Made by a program: the position numbers and the translations under genes. Under the pieces are notes generated by a model. It did not search any database. It was not told the DNA's origin and saw nothing but the letters and a program-made list of their open reading frames with translations. From NCBI GenBank assembly GCA_027858325.1, contig JAQICU010000262.1, forward strand, positions 1 through 8,563: a stretch of DNA of 8,563 bases. The letters are read 5' to 3'. Of the stretch, positions 1 to 6,894 are shown one piece after another. The stretch's first letter is position 1; each line of letters starts with the position of its first letter. This stretch comes from Candidatus Cloacimonadota bacterium. GTDB lineage: Bacteria > Cloacimonadota > Cloacimonadia > Cloacimonadales > TCS61.

Positions 1-10
1 GTTTTATCAT
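1..10 (-). CDS. Start of next pil gene, probably pilO (partial)
   Basis: Only the first three codons (ATG ATA AAA) are visible before the window ends. The ATG at 10-8 overlaps the TGA stop of the pilN-like gene in an ATGA arrangement, and a perfect AGGAGG lies at 22-17 with a 6-nt spacer, so a translated gene clearly begins here. Its identity as pilO is inferred only from the conserved pilM-pilN-pilO gene order; no protein sequence is available to test it. Confidence 0.55.
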
Positions 11-600
11 TGTCTACCTCCTTTTTTTGAATAACTTTTAGAAATGCAATCGATCTGGAATCGGAGAATATCAACATCCTTTTCCTTATCTTTGCTGGAT
101 TTTACAAATTGAATTTGAGGAAAATCAATACTGATCTGCTCATTATTTTTTAATTCAGTAATAAAATTATCAATCAGATCAAATTCTCTCTGATCTCTAT
201 CAAGTCGGGTTATTCCAAAGAGACTAAGTTTATTATTCTTGAAAGAGAAATGTGTTATAGCGATATTATCAGTAGTTTTCTCTGACAGAGCAACCAATTT
301 CTTTGTCCAAAAGATCCTTTCAGAACTAATATTGGCAAGTCTTACCAGATCCTTAGCTGAGAGAAACTCACCACTTACCTGATAAGTTTTGATCTCATCC
401 CGGATTCTGTTAAGTAGCTTACTTCTGCGTTTAATTTTAGCACTCAGATTACTGCTCAGTATTATCGCAGTTATTGTTGCGATAAGAAATATTGCAGTAT
501 AACTGATGGCAGAAATTTTGAAAGTTCTCTTCTCAGATTCGGCTTTTTGTTTTAATTCACCGAATTTATTAAGATTTATTTTGAAGTAAAATGTATTCAT
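7..600 (-). CDS. pilN: PilN-like type IV pilus inner-membrane assembly protein
   Basis: This is a bitopic inner-membrane component of the T4P alignment platform, which binds PilM in the cytoplasm and pairs with PilO in the periplasm. From the ATG at 600 it has 197 residues. There is a short cytoplasmic N-terminus with KINLNKF at residues 7-13, resembling the INLLP PilM-binding motif of PilN proteins. One hydrophobic helix follows at about residues 29-50, then a basic, coiled-coil-like stretch at about 51-75, and an alpha/beta periplasmic domain. That topology, the size and the position right after pilM support PilN; overall similarity looks distant. The frame also opens at a GTG (606) and an ATG (603), but these overlap or crowd the GAGGGG Shine-Dalgarno at 611-606, whereas the ATG at 600 has a 5-nt spacer. 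The stop overlaps the next start as ATGA. Confidence 0.8.
   Translation of the reverse strand: MNTFYFKINLNKFGELKQKAESEKRTFKISAISYTAIFLIATITAIILSSNLSAKIKRRSKLLNRIRDEIKTYQVSGEFLSAKDLVRLANISSERIFWTKKLVALSEKTTDNIAITHFSFKNNKLSLFGITRLDRDQREFDLIDNFITELKNNEQISIDFPQIQFVKSSKDKEKDVDILRFQIDCISKSYSKKGGRQ
17..22 (-). promoter_or_regulatory. Shine-Dalgarno for the gene downstream of pilN
   Basis: The minus strand reads AGGAGG, six bases before the ATG at 10-8. It lies inside the last codons of the pilN-like gene (encoding the K-G-G-R stretch), so the two genes are translationally coupled. This is the main evidence that a further gene starts at the left edge. Confidence 0.75.
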
Positions 601-605
601 CATCA

Positions 606-612
606 CCCCTCT
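606..612 (-). promoter_or_regulatory. Shine-Dalgarno that fixes the pilN start
   Basis: The minus strand reads AGAGGGG directly after the pilM TAG stop (613-611). Three in-frame candidate starts follow: GTG 606, ATG 603 and ATG 600. Only the ATG at 600-598 has a normal 5-nt spacing; the GTG overlaps the site itself. Confidence 0.6.
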
Positions 613-1681
613 ATTCCGGTCTCATTGCCAGTCCCAGAGCAACTGCAAATTGTGGATCATTTGTTGTGCCCGGTCTGTTTGAATCTTCGAGGTTCACAAA
701 GGGATTGAATACTTCAGTTGGAATTTGAAGTTGTTCAGTAAAATACTCTGAAAGTCCTCTTAAATTAGCACTTCCACCTACAAGCAATATCTTTCTGAAA
801 TCACTGCTCCCTGCCTCTTTCACATAGAATCGGAGAGATCTTTTTACTTCTTGAGTAATAAGCTCTGTCGTATTCTTTTCGGTTACGTCTAAAGAGATAA
901 GAGAAGATTTTTTACTATCAATCTCTCTCTCTTCTAAACCATGCTCCAGTTTATACACCTCAGCTTCTTCGTAAGATTTCTTCTGCTTTTTCATAATATC
1001 TTTCGTGAAATTAAAACCACCATAAGCAATATCACGAGCAAAGAACTTAGAAGTAGAGCTGTAAATAACCATATTAGTTTTGAATGCACCAATATTTAGG
1101 ATAACATACACACCATCATCTTTTTCACTATTAAGAATAAAACTGTTTGCGACAGCTAACGATTCCAGATCAACAATACCAGGTGTTAAATCGGCACTTG
1201 TTACTACATGAGAATGTTCTTTTAATAATGCTTTTGTAGATGATGCGAGTAAGATATTCATATTATTGGTTTTCTCTTCTACACTTAGAACTTGGTAATC
1301 CAGATTCATCTCAGCACCGCTTATCGGTAAATGCTTCTTAGCTTCAAAGAATAAGGCAGATTCCAGCTCTTCGTCTGGCAAGAATATCGTCCTTATCTGC
1401 TTTATACTTGTATTATCTCCACCAATCGAAGAAACGAGATGCTTGATCTTTTTCGGCTTCAGTTTCATCGTTTTGACAAGTTGAGATAATATGGGAGCAT
1501 AGCGGTCGGGAGATAGATCTGAGTAAACAGGCTCTATTCCTTCCGGTATTGTTGAAAGGCTCTCACAGTTTAGCAATTTATAGCCATGATGTGTTTTCTT
1601 AAGATGAACCATTTTAATACTGTGATTACCTATGTCCAATCCGATAGATTCTTTGAATTTAACTTTTTTCGTCTTAGCCAT
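611..1681 (-). CDS. pilM: PilM, actin-like type IV pilus assembly ATP-binding protein
   Basis: PilM is a cytoplasmic FtsA/actin-fold protein that binds nucleotide and the N-terminal tail of PilN, linking the T4P motor side to the envelope complex. The 356-residue length is normal for PilM. The phosphate-1 loop GLDIGNHSIKMV is at residues 14-25, the phosphate-2 strand-loop VYVILNIGAFKTNMVIY at 191-207 and the adenosine loop ILLVGGSANLRGL at 298-310. The C-terminal PTEVFNPF (321-328) and FAVALGLAMR (345-354) are also typical of the family. An insertion-like charged stretch at about 230-260 is common in PilM. The start ATG at 1681 has GAGG at 1689-1686 with a 4-nt spacer. It is separated from the PilX-like gene by 60 nt, the widest gap in the cluster, and is followed immediately by pilN. 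Confidence 0.93.
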   Translation of the reverse strand: MAKTKKVKFKESIGLDIGNHSIKMVHLKKTHHGYKLLNCESLSTIPEGIEPVYSDLSPDRYAPILSQLVKTMKLKPKKIKHLVSSIGGDNTSIKQIRTIFLPDEELESALFFEAKKHLPISGAEMNLDYQVLSVEEKTNNMNILLASSTKALLKEHSHVVTSADLTPGIVDLESLAVANSFILNSEKDDGVYVILNIGAFKTNMVIYSSTSKFFARDIAYGGFNFTKDIMKKQKKSYEEAEVYKLEHGLEEREIDSKKSSLISLDVTEKNTTELITQEVKRSLRFYVKEAGSSDFRKILLVGGSANLRGLSEYFTEQLQIPTEVFNPFVNLEDSNRPGTTNDPQFAVALGLAMRPE

Positions 1682-1741
1682 GTAACCTCACATTTTCAGT
1701 CATTTTTATCTATCTATTTCTTAAATTATTGATAATTCGCA
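1682..1741 (-). other. 60-nt gap between the PilX-like gene and pilM
   Basis: This is the longest intergenic stretch within the pil cluster. Just after the PilX-like stop there is a perfect AT-only inverted repeat (AATTAT-TG-ATAATT, 1724-1737), followed on the minus strand by a short TAGATAGATA repeat and then the pilM Shine-Dalgarno. The stem has no G-C pairs and no U-tract, so I do not call a terminator. I see no convincing promoter, although one cannot be excluded. Confidence 0.4.
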
Positions 1742-4033
1742 TTAAAAATCTGCCGGGGGAGTTTTAAAGAACCAAGATTGTTTTTCAAATGCAGTTAATG
1801 TCGTCTCTCCCCAACTCTCATATATCTGAGGAAAATCGGGTGGTTGGACAAATCTCAAACGTTCGTCATAATTATAATCTTTATTATACCCTGTTGGACC
1901 ATGAGTACCATCATAATGATATTCATCCATTTCCCATGCATTGTTGGGGTGGTTATAGGGGTCACCACCGGACCGATGGATAAATCCACGTCTTGTCTGG
2001 GCAATAGCACCATAAATGGATAGAACACCCCTCTCATATACAATATCATTCAAAGACTCGGGCCAGACAGGATTATACCAGGGATAATCTGTTCCATAAG
2101 GATAAACGTAACCAGGTCCATTGTTCGGATAAGAAGCTATGTAAGCTCCACTTACAATAGGGAATCCGCAAGGATCATTATTTCCATGAAGTTCAAAACC
2201 TGCAATTCCCGGAGATGATATACCATTTGGCGGAAAGATATATTTATGGAGATCTACATATGTATATGGAATCTCTTCCTCAGGTTCTAAAATAGCCTGA
2301 TAGATGATACCGGGTCCGGGGTTAGGTCCATCGGAAGCAACTATTTCTCCATCACCATCCAAAATTTCATATAAATGTTCATCTTCGTTCGTACCGGCTG
2401 TGTAGGCAGTTTCTATTACATCTCCATTTTCTACTTCAAATGTGTGAGTACTCAAACCACCGTAACAGGTAATGTTATCTAATATTACTTCGCCATTAAT
2501 TAGAACATCCATTACTGCTCCATCCCAGCCGTCACCGCCTGTATCGATCAAGTTAAGGGTAAAATCATCTAAAATATAGGGATTCAATGCAGTAAAATCC
2601 GGAGTCGAACCATGCGGATGCTGATATTGGAAAGTAAAGATGCCATCATAATGACAAGCCATATCGCCATACAAGTTCTCATCGCCATCTGCAATTGCAG
2701 CATAAGCACCGTAGATATAGACTTGACCATCACAATTATCCTCACGTAATAAAAAATCCTGGAATGGATCTTTATGCTTATACCTGATCAAGATTTTCTG
2801 CTCAGAGACAAGTCCGAAATAGTCTGTAAGATTTGTATTATCAGGATCATCAGGTTCATTGCCAGGAGTTGTATTGGCATAAGTAATATCCCCAACAATA
2901 AATATTGTATCAGCACATCCCCAGGTTTGCCTTCCATAAACTACACCTTCTATCCATAGTTCTGCATCTTCTATCCAAACAGATTGATTCTGAATTTGAA
3001 AACCATTTCCACTATTCCAAACTGTATCATAAATTGTTACGTAATTCGTCCAGATATGATCCGAGTCTTCATACCAGTTATTACCAGTATTCACCATATT
3101 ATTTGCTGTTACGGTATTATGAGGGAACCAGCTATATACTCCAAAAGTATCTACTGTACTTGTTATGTCGCCAAATTCAACTTCAAATCCCCCATCTTCA
3201 AGATTTACATAAACTATATCTTTATCTTCACCCAAACGTATTCCATTCTGCCGAATAAGATCGGCAGTAGGATTAAATATTATCGGTGCAACCTCTTCCA
3301 GATATCCACCCAGGAATATCTGTTCCATTGGTGCATTGTCAATTAGATATCCACCCGTGGGATAATGCATAAGTCTACCAGCAGTTGTAACCATACTATG
3401 GAATGTAGGCCAACCGTCATTACTTCCACCTCCAGCTTGCTGAACCCAGATATCATCATTGGAATGTACCGGTCCATACATATCATCTGGACCCCAGAAT
3501 TTTACTAAAGCAGCTTCAAATCCACCATCGGCATTTTCCGAGGCTTCTACATCTGTAAAATACTGGTATTCTGCCAGGCTTCTATTCTTTATAAGACGTT
3601 CGGAATATCTTTTTATGGGAGAGTTGTAAGATTGAACGAGCCAGCGTTCTCTCTTGGCACTTATCAAAGATTGAATAGCATAAGCCTGTTCTGTTGCAAG
3701 CCCCATAAAGCTATTAATAACTATAAGTTCTCCTCTGCTTTTAATAGAGTATGTTGTTCGACGATCAGGTTCCATTATTTCAACAACGCGATCGGGTAAT
3801 TCTCTCGCACTATCATGTTCAATTGCCAGGTGCAATCTTATACCTTCGCTGCGCAACAACAGTTCTTCCTGGATCTTATCGTGTGAATATTGTGTTTGCA
3901 ACTGATTATGCCCGGTAATTACCATCAAAGAAGCTGATGAAGCAACTGCAACAACGCTTAACATAACTGCAACAACCATTATGAGGACGCTACCATTATT
4001 ATTATTAAGTATTTTTATTAATAGTTTCTTCAT
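1742..4033 (-). CDS. Very large PilX-like minor prepilin, candidate pilus-tip protein
   Basis: The protein has 763 residues with a class III prepilin N-terminus: a 14-residue basic leader MKKLLIKILNNNNG cleaved before S15, then a hydrophobic helix to about residue 40. Position +5 of the mature form is Met, not the usual Glu, as in some PilX/GspK-type minor pilins. GPVHSND (187-193), then PTFH and VTTAG, resemble a motif I associate with large PilX_N-type proteins (DUF4900-like). A C-terminal part with IYGAIAQTRRGF (about 670-682) and GYNKDYNYDERLRF (about 710-725) fits the same group. A separate beta-domain with DTGGDGWDG (497-505), about residues 487-580, appears inserted between these parts. 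It is rich in acidic, aromatic and Gly residues, with few Cys. The start ATG at 4033 has GGGAG at 4043-4039. The PilX-like assignment is solid at the N-terminus; tip adhesion is inference. Confidence 0.8.
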   Translation of the reverse strand: MKKLLIKILNNNNGSVLIMVVAVMLSVVAVASSASLMVITGHNQLQTQYSHDKIQEELLLRSEGIRLHLAIEHDSARELPDRVVEIMEPDRRTTYSIKSRGELIVINSFMGLATEQAYAIQSLISAKRERWLVQSYNSPIKRYSERLIKNRSLAEYQYFTDVEASENADGGFEAALVKFWGPDDMYGPVHSNDDIWVQQAGGGSNDGWPTFHSMVTTAGRLMHYPTGGYLIDNAPMEQIFLGGYLEEVAPIIFNPTADLIRQNGIRLGEDKDIVYVNLEDGGFEVEFGDITSTVDTFGVYSWFPHNTVTANNMVNTGNNWYEDSDHIWTNYVTIYDTVWNSGNGFQIQNQSVWIEDAELWIEGVVYGRQTWGCADTIFIVGDITYANTTPGNEPDDPDNTNLTDYFGLVSEQKILIRYKHKDPFQDFLLREDNCDGQVYIYGAYAAIADGDENLYGDMACHYDGIFTFQYQHPHGSTPDFTALNPYILDDFTLNLIDTGGDGWDGAVMDVLINGEVILDNITCYGGLSTHTFEVENGDVIETAYTAGTNEDEHLYEILDGDGEIVASDGPNPGPGIIYQAILEPEEEIPYTYVDLHKYIFPPNGISSPGIAGFELHGNNDPCGFPIVSGAYIASYPNNGPGYVYPYGTDYPWYNPVWPESLNDIVYERGVLSIYGAIAQTRRGFIHRSGGDPYNHPNNAWEMDEYHYDGTHGPTGYNKDYNYDERLRFVQPPDFPQIYESWGETTLTAFEKQSWFFKTPPADF

Positions 4034-4042
4034 AATTTCTCC

Positions 4043-4702
4043 CTATTCTTCTTCCACTTCTGCATGTGAGTTACCTAAGAAGACAGAAGTCTCATAAGTA
4101 ATAGTTCTGGTGTTTTTTCTAATGTCATCTTCAGTGGATTGGTTCCTCATTTTTTCACGGAATCTTACCTGACCAACCAGTTTGATGTCAATCATCAAAT
4201 TATCACTATTTGCAGAATATTTCCATATTTCCCTGGGATTTTTTATGGTAAATTGGGGTTCCCTGCCAATATATTTAATCGGTGTTGAAGGAAAGATCAT
4301 CTTTCCCTGATAATTATTTAATCCGTATATTCCTTCGGTTTCTAACTGCATATCATTATTTATAAGAAACTTAACTTTGTAGCTTTCTTCCAATTCTGGG
4401 TTAAGTGCTAATGGATAGACCCAAATATAATTTCTGGAAGAGCTGAACGTTACTTTTTTTGCAGTAGTGAGCCCAATGAGACCTTCGTCATCAGTCACAT
4501 CTTCGACCATATATCCGTGTCTCATAATTTCTATCGCATTGAAAAGGTCATCTTGCAATTGGGTATATAATGTTATTTCCTGAAAAGTAGTAACAAAGTG
4601 AACTATACCGATACCAAATATCACAAAGACCAAAGTTACAAGAGGAAGACCGGCAATTATCTCAATAAGTGAATAGCCTTTGTTATTTTTCAATATTTTC
4701 AT
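4043..4702 (-). CDS. PilW-like minor prepilin
   Basis: This 219-residue protein begins with a short class III leader MKILKNNKG followed by mature Y1-S-L-I-E5 and a hydrophobic helix (about residues 10-38), so it is a substrate for the prepilin peptidase PilD. It keeps the +5 Glu that neutralises the N-terminus in pilus assembly. Size and position (second of three minor prepilins, before the PilX-like gene) fit PilW-type initiation/tip-complex subunits, but the globular part is not one I recognise. The C-terminus ends in an acidic EVEEE tail whose codons run into the next gene's Shine-Dalgarno. The start ATG at 4702 has GAGGAGG at 4716-4710 with 7-nt spacing, inside the end of the preceding gene. 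The gap to the next gene is 9 nt. Confidence 0.82.
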   Translation of the reverse strand: MKILKNNKGYSLIEIIAGLPLVTLVFVIFGIGIVHFVTTFQEITLYTQLQDDLFNAIEIMRHGYMVEDVTDDEGLIGLTTAKKVTFSSSRNYIWVYPLALNPELEESYKVKFLINNDMQLETEGIYGLNNYQGKMIFPSTPIKYIGREPQFTIKNPREIWKYSANSDNLMIDIKLVGQVRFREKMRNQSTEDDIRKNTRTITYETSVFLGNSHAEVEEE

Positions 4703-4704
4703 AA

Positions 4705-5178
4705 CTATTCCTCCTCATCAACTCTGTAGAAATAATCTTCCCGCAAAATAAGGGTTCTTTCCCTATTTAAGATGTTGTTAAGATAATTCTCAGGTCCATC
4801 CCGCCAGGTTATTTTCACACTGATAATGTCATAATCGACATATTGAGAAACTACCATATCTGTACGGGTAACTTTTGTGGGAGGATGAATTAGTCCCCGA
4901 ATAATTTCTCCATCTGCATCGTCAATAATGAAATCTCCCGAAACAAAATTACCAATGAGTGCTGATTTGTCCCAATTTCGATTATCAAATTTGAGTCGCT
5001 CTAATTTCTGATGTGCTTTTAGGAGAACAACTCTATAATGGTAATTTCCAACAGCACTATGCCAGGCATAGTACGAGCTAAGAAATAAACCACTAAGAGC
5101 AATGGTTACGATTATCAAACCTGCAAGAGCTTGAATAATACCAAAACCAGCATCAGACCTTAATATTTTTTTAAACAT
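4705..5178 (-). CDS. PilV-like minor prepilin with Gln at mature position 5
   Basis: From the ATG at 5178 the product has 157 residues. It has an 11-residue leader MFKKILRSDAG, then mature F1-G-I-I-Q5 and a long hydrophobic helix to about residue 38. The rest is a small, mostly beta domain with KITWRDG (a WxxG-like strand often seen in PilV/GspI-type proteins) near the C-terminus. Gln replaces the almost invariant Glu at +5. An upstream in-frame TTG at 5202 would add eight residues and overlap pilT by 23 nt; I prefer the ATG because it gives a normal short basic leader and starts 1 nt after the pilT stop, suggesting translational coupling. Only a weak AGGGACGG precedes it. The end codes for DEEE-stop, overlapping the next gene's Shine-Dalgarno. 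It is the first of three consecutive minor prepilin genes. Confidence 0.8.
   Translation of the reverse strand: MFKKILRSDAGFGIIQALAGLIIVTIALSGLFLSSYYAWHSAVGNYHYRVVLLKAHQKLERLKFDNRNWDKSALIGNFVSGDFIIDDADGEIIRGLIHPPTKVTRTDMVVSQYVDYDIISVKITWRDGPENYLNNILNRERTLILREDYFYRVDEEE
4710..4716 (-). promoter_or_regulatory. Shine-Dalgarno for the PilW-like gene, embedded in the PilV-like gene
   Basis: GAGGAGG on the minus strand is formed by the last Glu codons of the PilV-like gene and lies 7 nt before the ATG at 4702. The two genes are separated by only 2 nt, so translation is probably coupled. Confidence 0.7.
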
Positions 5179-5179
5179 T

Positions 5180-6235
5180 TTAAAAAGCCGTCCCTGTAGC
5201 AAACATCTTTGGATTATCTGCGACTTCTTCAGCTACTTTTCTATCGAGATAACCATTCATTACATGATTATATAATGATTGATCTTTAGACTGCATACCC
5301 TCCTTATTTCCAGATTGAATTACAGAAGGTATCTGATATGTTTTTTCTTCACGAATAAGATTCTTAACAGCATTATTCGCGATCATAATTTCAAGAGCAG
5401 GTATTCTATCGCTCTCGTCTTTCATTGGAAGCAGAGTTTGAGCCACAACTGCTTGAAGCGATTCAGAAAGCATGGAACGAACTTGAGCCTGCTGCTCTTT
5501 TGGGAACATATCAATAATCCTGTCGATAGACTTAGTAGCACTGCTTGTATGCAAGGTAGCAAGTACAAGGTGCCCTGTTTCAGCCGCCGTTAACGCCAAC
5601 GACACTGTTTCAAGATCACGCATCTCTCCCACGAGTATCACATCCGGGTCCTCACGCAAAGCAGAACGCAACGCTACCTTGAATGACCAGGTATCGTGCC
5701 CCACTTCCCGCTGGTTGACAAGGGAGTTCTTGCTTCTATGCATGAATTCGATCGGATCTTCAATTGTGATGATATGACAATGTTTATGATCGTTAATATA
5801 ATCGACCATTGTAGAAAGTGTTGTAGATTTACCACTACCCGTAGGTCCTGTTACCAGTATTAATCCACGCTGTCTCATTGAAAGCCTAGCCAGAATTTCC
5901 GGAAGATGGAGATCATCAAAATCTTTTATGGCATTAGGAATAACACGGAAGGCAACGCCTAATCCGTTAACCTGATGGAAAGCGTTAACTCGGAAACGCG
6001 TGTCGTCATCTAATTTTGTAGAAAAATCGATTTCCAACTTTTCCTTAAAAATTGTTATTTGCGAATTATTCATGGTGCTAAAAATCAACTCTTCAACTTC
6101 TTTAACGCTCATTTTCGGCAAATTGAGTTTCTTCATCGAACCCAAAACTCTGATCATAGGTACAGATCCTGCACTAATATGCAGGTCAGATGCACCAGCA
6201 TCTGAAGTAAATTGTAATAATTCCTTAACAGTCAA
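5180..6235 (-). CDS. pilT: PilT, type IV pilus retraction ATPase
   Basis: PilT is a hexameric cytoplasmic AAA-like ATPase of the PilT/GspE secretion-ATPase superfamily that powers pilus disassembly and twitching. The 351-residue length is standard for PilT and much shorter than PilB. Visible motifs are Walker A GPTGSGKST (130-138), the Asp box ITIEDPIEF (156-164), atypical Walker B DPDVILVGEMRD (196-207) with catalytic Glu204, and the His box GHLVLATLHTSSA (221-233). AVKNLIRE (289-296) matches the PilT-specific C-terminal AIRNLIRE motif needed for retraction, which separates it from PilB/GspE. The start codon is TTG at 6235, supported by AAGGAGGG at 6250-6243 with a 7-nt spacer and a normal PilT N-terminus; no ATG lies between that site and the conserved N-terminal domain. 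It sits between the pilin and minor-prepilin genes. Confidence 0.97.
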   Translation of the reverse strand: MTVKELLQFTSDAGASDLHISAGSVPMIRVLGSMKKLNLPKMSVKEVEELIFSTMNNSQITIFKEKLEIDFSTKLDDDTRFRVNAFHQVNGLGVAFRVIPNAIKDFDDLHLPEILARLSMRQRGLILVTGPTGSGKSTTLSTMVDYINDHKHCHIITIEDPIEFMHRSKNSLVNQREVGHDTWSFKVALRSALREDPDVILVGEMRDLETVSLALTAAETGHLVLATLHTSSATKSIDRIIDMFPKEQQAQVRSMLSESLQAVVAQTLLPMKDESDRIPALEIMIANNAVKNLIREEKTYQIPSVIQSGNKEGMQSKDQSLYNHVMNGYLDRKVAEEVADNPKMFATGTAF

Positions 6236-6242
6236 AAAGATA

Positions 6243-6250
6243 CCCTCCTT
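6243..6250 (-). promoter_or_regulatory. Shine-Dalgarno that supports the TTG start of pilT
   Basis: AAGGAGGG lies 7 nt upstream of the TTG at 6235-6233, in the 18-nt gap after the pilin stop codon. It is the strongest reason to accept the non-ATG start. Confidence 0.75.
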
Positions 6251-6253
6251 TAT

Positions 6254-6682
6254 TTAATCGAGGATCTCTTCTTCGTTTTGCTCTTCATCAATACCATAAC
6301 CATGAAATTTAGCATCGTCGACATCATACCAAACCTGTTTCCCTTCACCTGCCGCAAATTCCGCTGTTGAGGTAGCCATATATTTTTTTGGTGGATTACC
6401 TACAACTTCAAATTCCCAGTTTTTCTCAGTTCTGTTACCAAGATTGGTATCGTTCAAAGCAGTTTCAATATCAAAATCAGTGGTTGAACCATAAGTTTGA
6501 TAATGAACTCTGTAAGTTTGACGTAATGCTGCAATGGCAGATTGAGCTTCTGTTGATCTCGCCTGATTAACATAGCTCATGTAGATCGGTACTGCAATAG
6601 CTGCCAAAATAGCAATAATAACAACAACAACTAACAATTCAATAAGACTGAATCCTTTTTGGTTTTGTAAATTTTTAAACAT
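6254..6682 (-). CDS. pilA: Type IVa major-pilin-like prepilin (PilA-like)
   Basis: This 142-residue prepilin has a 10-residue leader MFKNLQNQKG, processed by prepilin peptidase before F1, and the canonical mature start FSLIELLVVVVIIAILAAIA with Glu5 and Pro22. The polymerising helix continues through YMSYVNQARSTEAQSAIAAL. The globular part is short and has no cysteine, so the disulfide-bonded D-region of classical PilA is absent. The C-terminus is strongly acidic (DEEQNEEEILD). It is first in the cluster, has the best ribosome-binding site (AGGAGG 6695-6690, 7-nt spacer) and follows an apparent promoter region, all consistent with the abundant fibre subunit. A GspG-like pseudopilin is the main alternative, but pilT and pilMN next door favour a pilus. 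Confidence 0.88.
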   Translation of the reverse strand: MFKNLQNQKGFSLIELLVVVVIIAILAAIAVPIYMSYVNQARSTEAQSAIAALRQTYRVHYQTYGSTTDFDIETALNDTNLGNRTEKNWEFEVVGNPPKKYMATSTAEFAAGEGKQVWYDVDDAKFHGYGIDEEQNEEEILD

Positions 6683-6689
6683 TATACGT

Positions 6690-6695
6690 CCTCCT
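6690..6695 (-). promoter_or_regulatory. Strong Shine-Dalgarno of the pilin gene
   Basis: Perfect AGGAGG with 7-nt spacing to the ATG at 6682-6680, as expected for a highly expressed structural subunit. Confidence 0.8.
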
Positions 6696-6717
6696 AATTA
6701 TTTTCGTCTTTTTATTA

Positions 6718-6733
6718 TGCACATTCTGTTCCG
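6718..6733 (-). promoter_or_regulatory. Possible sigma-54 (-24/-12) promoter of the pil operon
   Basis: The minus strand reads CGGAACAGAATGTGCA. The GG (6732-6731) and GC (6720-6719) are separated by exactly 10 nt, and 9 of 12 defined positions match the TGGCACR-N4-TTGCA consensus. The predicted start, about 12 nt past the GC (near 6708), would leave a short leader that still contains the AGGAGG at 6695. Sigma-54 control of pilA is established in Pseudomonas, for example, but whether this organism has RpoN is unknown. A weak sigma-70-like CATAAT overlaps the same bases (6720-6715) without a good -35 box and would predict nearly the same start. Confidence 0.4.
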
Positions 6734-6894
6734 AGAAATTTATTCTCCCTTATTTTTTGCAAGTAAAAATTAAAATAATTAAATCTTTACTTGATAGTTA
6801 TTATTTTTCTATAATTTTTTAAATACAAAATAAAAATTTCGAATTGATCTTCTTAGTAATTGTAATTAAGTTAAAAACTTTTATATTAACATGT

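Larger units (their letters stand above)
6683..6894 (-). other. AT-rich intergenic leader region of the pil operon
   Basis: These roughly 210 bases lie between the hairpin after the secreted-protein gene and the pilin start. They are very AT-rich with many A- and T-tracts and contain no plausible coding frame. Besides the promoter candidate and Shine-Dalgarno listed separately, I see a small inverted repeat AAGTT-AAA-AACTT at 6868-6880. The A-tracts could act as an upstream activating or bending region, but I cannot identify a specific binding site. Confidence 0.5.

Noticed and set aside
1724..1737. Perfect inverted repeat after the PilX-like stop as a terminator
   Set aside because: The stem contains only A-T pairs, its loop is two bases, and no U-tract follows; it is unlikely to terminate transcription.
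1789..3346. Several plus-strand open frames (60-120 codons) opposite the PilX-like gene
   Set aside because: They are antisense to a well-supported long gene, have no domain-like sequence, are rich in Ser/Tyr/Ile/His as expected of shadow frames, and lack convincing ribosome sites.
5179..5202. TTG start at 5202 for the PilV-like gene
   Set aside because: It would give an atypically long leader and a 23-nt overlap with pilT, whereas the ATG at 5178 gives a normal basic leader directly after the pilT stop.
5279..6257. Plus-strand frames opposite pilT
   Set aside because: pilT is unmistakable on the minus strand across this whole stretch; these frames are low-complexity shadows.
6681..6686. 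Perfect TATAAT on the minus strand
   Set aside because: It overlaps the pilin start codon and follows the Shine-Dalgarno, so it cannot be the -10 box for this gene; there is no matching downstream gene start.
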